Shown here one piece after another: positions 59,591 to 64,000 of a DNA stretch of 64,000 nt. Source of the stretch: Chloroflexota bacterium (GTDB taxonomy: Bacteria > Chloroflexota > Chloroflexia > Thermomicrobiales > UBA6265). Below the pieces are notes generated by a model that was not told the origin of the DNA, ran no database searches, and saw only the letters and a program-made list of their open reading frames with translations. How positions within the stretch are numbered: the stretch's first letter is position 1; the number at the start of each line of letters is the position of its first letter. The position numbers and the translations under genes were made by a program. The DNA is taken from assembly GCA_023389575.1 (NCBI GenBank), contig JAEWEG010000058.1, forward strand, positions 42,786 through 106,785, in the 5' to 3' direction.

Positions 59591-61408
59591 CTATGCGAGC
59601 AGGTGGCGGGCGAGGAATCCCGCCGCGTCGGCGTAGCCGTCGATCCGGTTCACCCGCTTCGAAAGACCGTGTCCCTCGTCGTCGAAGACGCGAAGGTGTA
59701 CCTCCTGCCCACGTTCTTCCAGCGCCGCGACGATTTGTTCCGCCTCGAACAGGGGGACCCGCGGATCGTTGCGGCCGTGGATGACGAACAGGGGAACCTT
59801 GATCCGGTCGACATGGTTCAGCGGCGAAATGCGTTCGAGCAACTCCCGATCGTGTTCGAGGAAGCCGTACTCCTCCGACCGATGCTTGCGTCTCCACGGG
59901 CCGGTTCGTTCCAGGAAGCTGACGAAGTTGGCGATTCCGACGACATCCACGGCGGCGGTCCAGAGGTCGGGATGGAACGTGATCGACGCCAGAGTCATGA
60001 ATCCGCCGTAGCTCTGGCCCATCACGGCGATTCGGTCAGGAATGATGTCGTCACGCGTTCGAAGCCACGCCACGGCCGCCTCGACATCCTTCACCGAATC
60101 CAGGCGCAGGTCCTTGTCGTCCAGGTGGCTGTACGACTTTCCGTAGCCGGTGCTTCCTCGCACGTTCAGCGTGAGCACCGCGATGCCCAGCGACTGGATG
60201 AACTGGTCGGTCGGTATCGCGGATGAATACTGGAGCCGGCGCTGGGACTCCGGTCCACCATGAATCTCGACCAGGACCGGGAATGGCCCCTCGCCTTCCG
60301 GCTTCAGGAGGAATCCGGGTATCTGGCGATCGTCGAAGGTGCGGAAACTGATGAGTTCGGGATCTGCCGTTCGTGGACGCAGGTCCGGGCTCTCCGCCGA
60401 AATGGTCATGAACTCACCCGAGACGCTCGCGACCACGATGCTCGACGGATCCTCCGCGGTCGAGAAGCCAAAGGCGACCTTCGAGCCATCGGGCGACCAG
60501 GTGAACCGATCGACGGTGCCACGCGGAAGCTCACCGAGCGTGATCGGACCCCGTCGATCGACCAGCGAGTGCAGTTCGACCCTGGACCAGCCGTTTTCGT
60601 TGATCGCCGCCGCCAGGTAGCGGCCGTCCGGAGATACCCGGAAAGCCTCGACGTCGTGGCCGTCGACCTCCAGCAGCGTGCGTCGCTCACCAGTGGTGAG
60701 GTCCTGCTGGACGAGGCGGAGGAACTCGACGTCGTCGTTCGAAAGGTAGACAACCGATTGTTCGTCTGGCGTGAACGCCGCCGCGGTCAACCAGGCTTCC
60801 CCTTCATGTGCGGTCAGGTTCGTGAATTCGCCTGTGGACCGGTCGATGAGCCACAGGTCGGCATCGAGATTGGTGTTGGCGCGGATGAAGAGCGCCCGTC
60901 GTTTGTCCGCCGAGAGGGCGACCGCGGCGGCGGTGCCCGCGCTCTCGAACCAGATCTCGGTCGTCCCGGTGGCCAGATCGAGGCCGACGATATCGAAGGT
61001 CGCCTCGTCGCGGGCGTTGGACTTGATGAGCACCATTTCGCCATCGCGGGACAGCGCGCCTGGCTCGTGCATGGCGTCGGGCCGGTCCGTCATTCGCCGT
61101 GGCACGTCGGTAACACCGTCGAGGTGCCAGACCTGCTGGCGCTCGTCGCCGCCGGTGTCCATCCCGAACACCACCGAGCCGCTCGGGGAACCGAGCATCG
61201 ACAGGACACGTTCTCCAAATGTGGTGACTGTCGTGATCTCGCCAGTTACCGCGTGCAGCCGGCTAACTTGTGGAACGCCGCTCCGATCGTCCAGAATGAT
61301 CAGCGTGTCGTCGCTGGTGAACACCGGCGAACTCAGCGATGGACGATCGAAGTAGCGGCTTGCCTGCGATTTCAGCGTTTCACTATCCAGCTTGCGAGCT
61401 TCGGTCAC
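59591..61408 (-). CDS. S9-family serine peptidase (acylaminoacyl-peptidase / prolyl oligopeptidase type)
   Basis: A 605-residue peptidase. The N-terminal half is a beta propeller (repeats such as GALSRDGEMVLIKSN, FRVSPDGRYLAAAI, FTWSPDGSKVAFGF) that screens substrates. The C-terminal hydrolase domain has the nucleophile in VMGQSYGGFMTLASI, Asp in VIHGRNDPRVPLFEAEQI and His in DDEGHGLSK, so the triad is complete. No signal peptide. The GTG at 61408 has AGGAAGG upstream; an in-frame ATG at 61435 is the alternative. It diverges from the secreted metallopeptidase gene with only 66 bases between starts. Confidence 0.95.
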   Translation of the reverse strand: MTEARKLDSETLKSQASRYFDRPSLSSPVFTSDDTLIILDDRSGVPQVSRLHAVTGEITTVTTFGERVLSMLGSPSGSVVFGMDTGGDERQQVWHLDGVTDVPRRMTDRPDAMHEPGALSRDGEMVLIKSNARDEATFDIVGLDLATGTTEIWFESAGTAAAVALSADKRRALFIRANTNLDADLWLIDRSTGEFTNLTAHEGEAWLTAAAFTPDEQSVVYLSNDDVEFLRLVQQDLTTGERRTLLEVDGHDVEAFRVSPDGRYLAAAINENGWSRVELHSLVDRRGPITLGELPRGTVDRFTWSPDGSKVAFGFSTAEDPSSIVVASVSGEFMTISAESPDLRPRTADPELISFRTFDDRQIPGFLLKPEGEGPFPVLVEIHGGPESQRRLQYSSAIPTDQFIQSLGIAVLTLNVRGSTGYGKSYSHLDDKDLRLDSVKDVEAAVAWLRTRDDIIPDRIAVMGQSYGGFMTLASITFHPDLWTAAVDVVGIANFVSFLERTGPWRRKHRSEEYGFLEHDRELLERISPLNHVDRIKVPLFVIHGRNDPRVPLFEAEQIVAALEERGQEVHLRVFDDEGHGLSKRVNRIDGYADAAGFLARHLLA

Positions 61409-61474
61409 GGTCTGGTCCTTCCTCACGACACACACGTCCTTGTCGCAATCAATCGTACCGGGGGCATTGTGTCA

Positions 61475-62743
61475 ATGTCCTCACTGGAGTCATGTACCTT
61501 GAAAACCAGCTTGTTACGCCGCGTCATGATCGCCGTCGGGTGCCTTTCGCTGGCGGTGACACCGGCGCTCGCCCAGAATCTCGATGAGGAGATGCTGGCG
61601 CGAATCGAGGAAGACATGCAGGAGGTTCGGGAACTCGCGTTGCTCGACCCGATCAATGTCTCGACAATGACGCTCGAAGAGTATCAGGACCAGACCCGCC
61701 AGCAACTGCTGGATTATCCCGAAGACCAGTGGGCCCAGGACCAGGCCGCGCTAATCGCGATGGGTCTGCTCGACGAGGATGAGGACATCCAGGAGATCTA
61801 CACCCAGGCGTACGGCGGCAGCTTCGTTGGCTACTACGATCCGGAAACCGATGAGATGGTGCTCATCGCGTTTTCGGATGGTGAGGACCTTTCGCCCCTG
61901 GGTCAGGTGACGTTCGCCCACGAGACGGTCCACGCGCTGCAGGACCAGCATTTCGACCTGGAGGACATGCTGAACACGTCCTTCGCTGGCAGCGCGGATA
62001 GCGCGCTCGCCGTGCGAAGCCTGATCGAGGGCGACGCCATGGCCGCCGAAGCGCAGTACCTGCTCGACAACCGTGAGCTGGCGCTCGCCTATCTCGAGGA
62101 AGTCATGAACATCCAGGCGGACTCCCCGGATCTCGCGGGCGATCTGCCAGGCTTCCTTGTCGCGCAGATCGGATTCCCGTACGAGCACGGCATCGTGTTC
62201 GCGCAGTACCTCTATGACGAGGGCGGTTGGGAACTGGTTAACGAGGCATACGCCGATCCCCCGGCCTCCACCGAACAGATCCTGCATCCGGAGAAGTACC
62301 TGGAGGGCGAGGAGCCCATCGAGGTCGAGGTCGACGACTTCTCCGAGGTCCTGGGCGACGACTGGGAAGAGATCGAGGCCGATACCTACGGCGAGTTCGG
62401 CGTGATGACCCTTCTGGGTGAGAGCGATCTCTCCGAGCGGCAGATCACCCGGGCGTCGGAAGGCTGGGGCGGGGACGCCTACTCCATCATGATGAGCGAG
62501 GACGACGACCTCGCCGTGGTATGGACGACCGCATGGGACAGCGACCGCGATGCCCGTGAGTTCGCCCGCACCTACGCCGAGCGCGAGATCGAGCGGATCG
62601 ACGGCGACGTGGACAACTCCGGGGACATGACCGTGATCGCCGGCGACGACATGGTGATCATCATGATCCAGGACGGTGAGTCCGTCACCTACGTCCAGGC
62701 TCCGACCATCGAGCAGGCCGAACTGCTGCTGGGCGAACTGTAG
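61475..62743 (+). CDS. Secreted HExxH metallopeptidase-like protein
   Basis: A 422-residue exported protein with signal peptide LLRRVMIAVGCLSLAVTPALAQ. The zinc motif is FAHETVHALQDQHFDLE (His149, Glu150, His153), and Glu185 in RSLIEGDAMAAEAQ is a likely third ligand, giving a gluzincin-type site. The mature protein is strongly acidic, with many Asp/Glu pairs in the C-terminal third. I recognise no named family. The ATG at 61475 or a TTG at 61499 (with GGAG nine bases upstream) could be the start; both keep the signal peptide. The gene diverges from the S9 peptidase, so the two may share control of peptide degradation inside and outside the cell. Confidence 0.85.
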   Translation: MSSLESCTLKTSLLRRVMIAVGCLSLAVTPALAQNLDEEMLARIEEDMQEVRELALLDPINVSTMTLEEYQDQTRQQLLDYPEDQWAQDQAALIAMGLLDEDEDIQEIYTQAYGGSFVGYYDPETDEMVLIAFSDGEDLSPLGQVTFAHETVHALQDQHFDLEDMLNTSFAGSADSALAVRSLIEGDAMAAEAQYLLDNRELALAYLEEVMNIQADSPDLAGDLPGFLVAQIGFPYEHGIVFAQYLYDEGGWELVNEAYADPPASTEQILHPEKYLEGEEPIEVEVDDFSEVLGDDWEEIEADTYGEFGVMTLLGESDLSERQITRASEGWGGDAYSIMMSEDDDLAVVWTTAWDSDRDAREFARTYAEREIERIDGDVDNSGDMTVIAGDDMVIIMIQDGESVTYVQAPTIEQAELLLGEL

Positions 62744-62774
62744 GTTCCACGATTTGCACGTTCGTTGAACTTTG

Positions 62775-62821
62775 CGATGATGCGGCGGGACACGGCGACG
62801 TGTTCAGCCGCATCGTCGTTT
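62775..62821 (+). terminator. Terminator after the metallopeptidase gene
   Basis: CGATGATGCGGC pairs with GCCGCATCGTCG (one G-T pair), with an inner ACACG-GCGA-CGTGT helix, then a short T run (GTTTCG). Confidence 0.7.
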
Positions 62822-62846
62822 CGAGACATGTACCGAAGGTGAAATC

Positions 62847-64000
62847 ATGCTTGTCGAACGTCTATCCCAATCGCCAAACCCGCAATTTTCCCGTCCCAGC
62901 TGGGTAGACCTGACCGGTGAATGGAAGTTCCGGTTCGATGACGGGGATGAAGGGATCAGGGCCAGGTGGTTCGACCTTCCCGAACAGTTCGATCGGGTGA
63001 TCACCGTCCCTTACCCTCCCGAATCCGAACTCAGCGGGATCAATGACAAGAGCTACCATCCCATCGCGTGGTACGCCCGCCAGGTCGACATCGCCGAGAC
63101 ACCAGAGGGCGCTCGCCAGATCCTGAACTTCGGGGCCGTGGACTACCACGCCATTGTCTGGGTCGATGGCGACCGTGTCGGCGAGCATCGCGGCGGGCAT
63201 ACGCCGTTCTCGCTGGACATCACCGACGCGCTGAACCCGGACGCGAGCGAGCACTGGATCGTGGTGCGGGCGTTCGACGATCCGGTGGATATCGAGCAGC
63301 CGAGGGGCAAACAGGACTGGCTGCCCGAGCCACACGTGATCTGGTACGACAGGACGAGCGGCATCTGGCAGCCCGTCTGGCTCGAAAAGGCGCCCGCGGC
63401 CCGGATCACATCGATTCGCTGGCGATTCGTGCCGGAGAACTGGCAACTCGACTACGAAATCGAGCTATCGCGAGTTCCGGAAGCTGGGTCCACGCTGAAG
63501 ATCGACCTGGAACTCGAGGGCGAGCCGATCGCCACGGTGACTACCTCGGCGGGTTCACGCGTCGTGTCGGGTGAGATTGGGTTGCGCGGCGCGGTTCCAC
63601 CCATGCAGGTGCACGCCCTGTTGTGGTCGCCGGCCAGGCCGAACCTGCTTGGGGCGACTCTCACCCTTGAGGGCGGCGCGGTTAGCGACGTGGTGGAGAG
63701 CTACGCCGGCCTTCGATCGATCGACCTGCGCGGCCGACGAATGCGAATCAACGAGGGGGAGGTGTTCCTCCGGTTCGTGCTGAACCAGGGGTACTGGCCG
63801 GAGAGCCATCTGACCGCGCCGTCGTCGGAGGCCCTGAAGCGGGAGGTCGAGCTGATCCTGGAGCTTGGGTTCAACGGGGCCCGGATTCACCAGAAGGTCG
63901 AGGATCCGAGGTTCCTGTACTGGGCGGACCGGCTGGGCCTGTTGCTGTGGGGAGAGATCGCCAACAGCTTCACCTTCACCGAGCGGGCCATCGACCAGCA
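62847..64000 (+). CDS. Glycoside hydrolase family 2 protein (5' part, cut by window edge)
   Basis: 384 residues are visible and the frame is still open at the end of the window. The N-terminal jelly-roll sugar-binding domain reads WVDLTGEWKFRFDDGDEG, YHPIAWYARQVDI, LNFGAVDYHAIVWVDGDRVG, HRGGHTPFSLDITDAL and DRTSGIWQPVWLEKAP, the usual GH2 pattern. An Ig-like middle domain follows, then the TIM barrel begins: FLRFVLNQGYWPES, NGARIHQKVEDPRFLYWADRLGLLLWGE. Catalytic Glu residues lie beyond the edge. The family includes beta-galactosidase, beta-glucuronidase and beta-mannosidase; no signal peptide, so probably cytoplasmic. GAAGGTGAAATC precedes the ATG. Confidence 0.92.
   Translation, partial: MLVERLSQSPNPQFSRPSWVDLTGEWKFRFDDGDEGIRARWFDLPEQFDRVITVPYPPESELSGINDKSYHPIAWYARQVDIAETPEGARQILNFGAVDYHAIVWVDGDRVGEHRGGHTPFSLDITDALNPDASEHWIVVRAFDDPVDIEQPRGKQDWLPEPHVIWYDRTSGIWQPVWLEKAPAARITSIRWRFVPENWQLDYEIELSRVPEAGSTLKIDLELEGEPIATVTTSAGSRVVSGEIGLRGAVPPMQVHALLWSPARPNLLGATLTLEGGAVSDVVESYAGLRSIDLRGRRMRINEGEVFLRFVLNQGYWPESHLTAPSSEALKREVELILELGFNGARIHQKVEDPRFLYWADRLGLLLWGEIANSFTFTERAIDQ

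Noticed and set aside
58156..59784. 542-codon open frame antisense to the AAA+ gene
   Set aside because: Shadow of the AAA+ gene; the product is basic, with no domain.
60260..61474. Upstream in-frame extension of the secreted metallopeptidase
   Set aside because: The extension lies antisense to the S9 peptidase gene and would bury the signal peptide inside the protein.
1..64000. CRISPR arrays, IS elements, integrase or transposase genes
   Set aside because: No regularly spaced repeats and no transposase or integrase motifs were found in any frame I examined.

Overview
This is a GC-rich bacterial chromosome segment with dense, mostly operonic genes, several GTG and TTG starts, and CCA ends encoded in the tRNA genes. 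The gene content suggests a member of Chloroflexota, perhaps near Thermomicrobia. Pointers are a long YYYY-motif membrane protein of the DUF2298 (Chlor_Arch_YYY) type, a DUF2254 protein, and the style of the DnaN, DnaE and FolD sequences. This is a judgement from the sequence alone, with no database search.

Region 1 (1-9.6 kb) is replication and repair: the end of a cyclophilin gene, a Rad52/DdrA-like gene with a LexA-type box in its promoter, dnaN, recF, tRNA-Gln, a folD whose cyclohydrolase residues are altered, a small XRE regulator and dnaE. Region 2 (10-18 kb) has a minus-strand operon glmS-tatD-rdgB-Mur-ligase-like, facing away from the purine operon purB-purC-purS-purQ. Region 3 (18-28.5 kb) has an M32 carboxypeptidase, a 3-hydroxyisobutyrate dehydrogenase-like enzyme, a TetR regulator next to a secreted serine-peptidase homologue that has lost its catalytic triad, fmt, the DUF2298 protein, tRNA-Pro and rpsD.

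Region 4 (28.9-32.2 kb) looks like a small island in the 3' end of tRNA-Gly(UCC). A 27-bp exact copy of the tRNA 3' end lies 3.2 kb downstream, and between the copies are a secreted beta-propeller protein and an AT-richer flavoprotein gene. Region 5 (32.8-42.8 kb) is the main unknown: six plus-strand genes encoding two unknown proteins at the ends, a possibly lipid-binding beta-rich protein, a DNase-I-fold phosphodiesterase with a full active site, a 1359-residue beta-rich protein and a polyprenyl diphosphate synthase coupled to it by a 4-bp overlap. I do not recognise this as a described system.

Region 6 (43-50.3 kb) has a creatininase-family hydrolase and a large ATPase-TPR-LuxR regulator followed by a hydrolase, a YceI protein, an NAD(P)-binding protein and an HSL-type esterase. 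Region 7 (50.4-59.5 kb) holds a small unknown protein, a DUF2254 protein, a VOC protein, a two-component system with a universal stress protein, and a ChlI/MoxR-type AAA+ ATPase with its VWA partner. Region 8 (59.6-64 kb) has an S9 peptidase diverging from a secreted HExxH metallopeptidase, then a glycoside hydrolase family 2 gene cut by the window edge.
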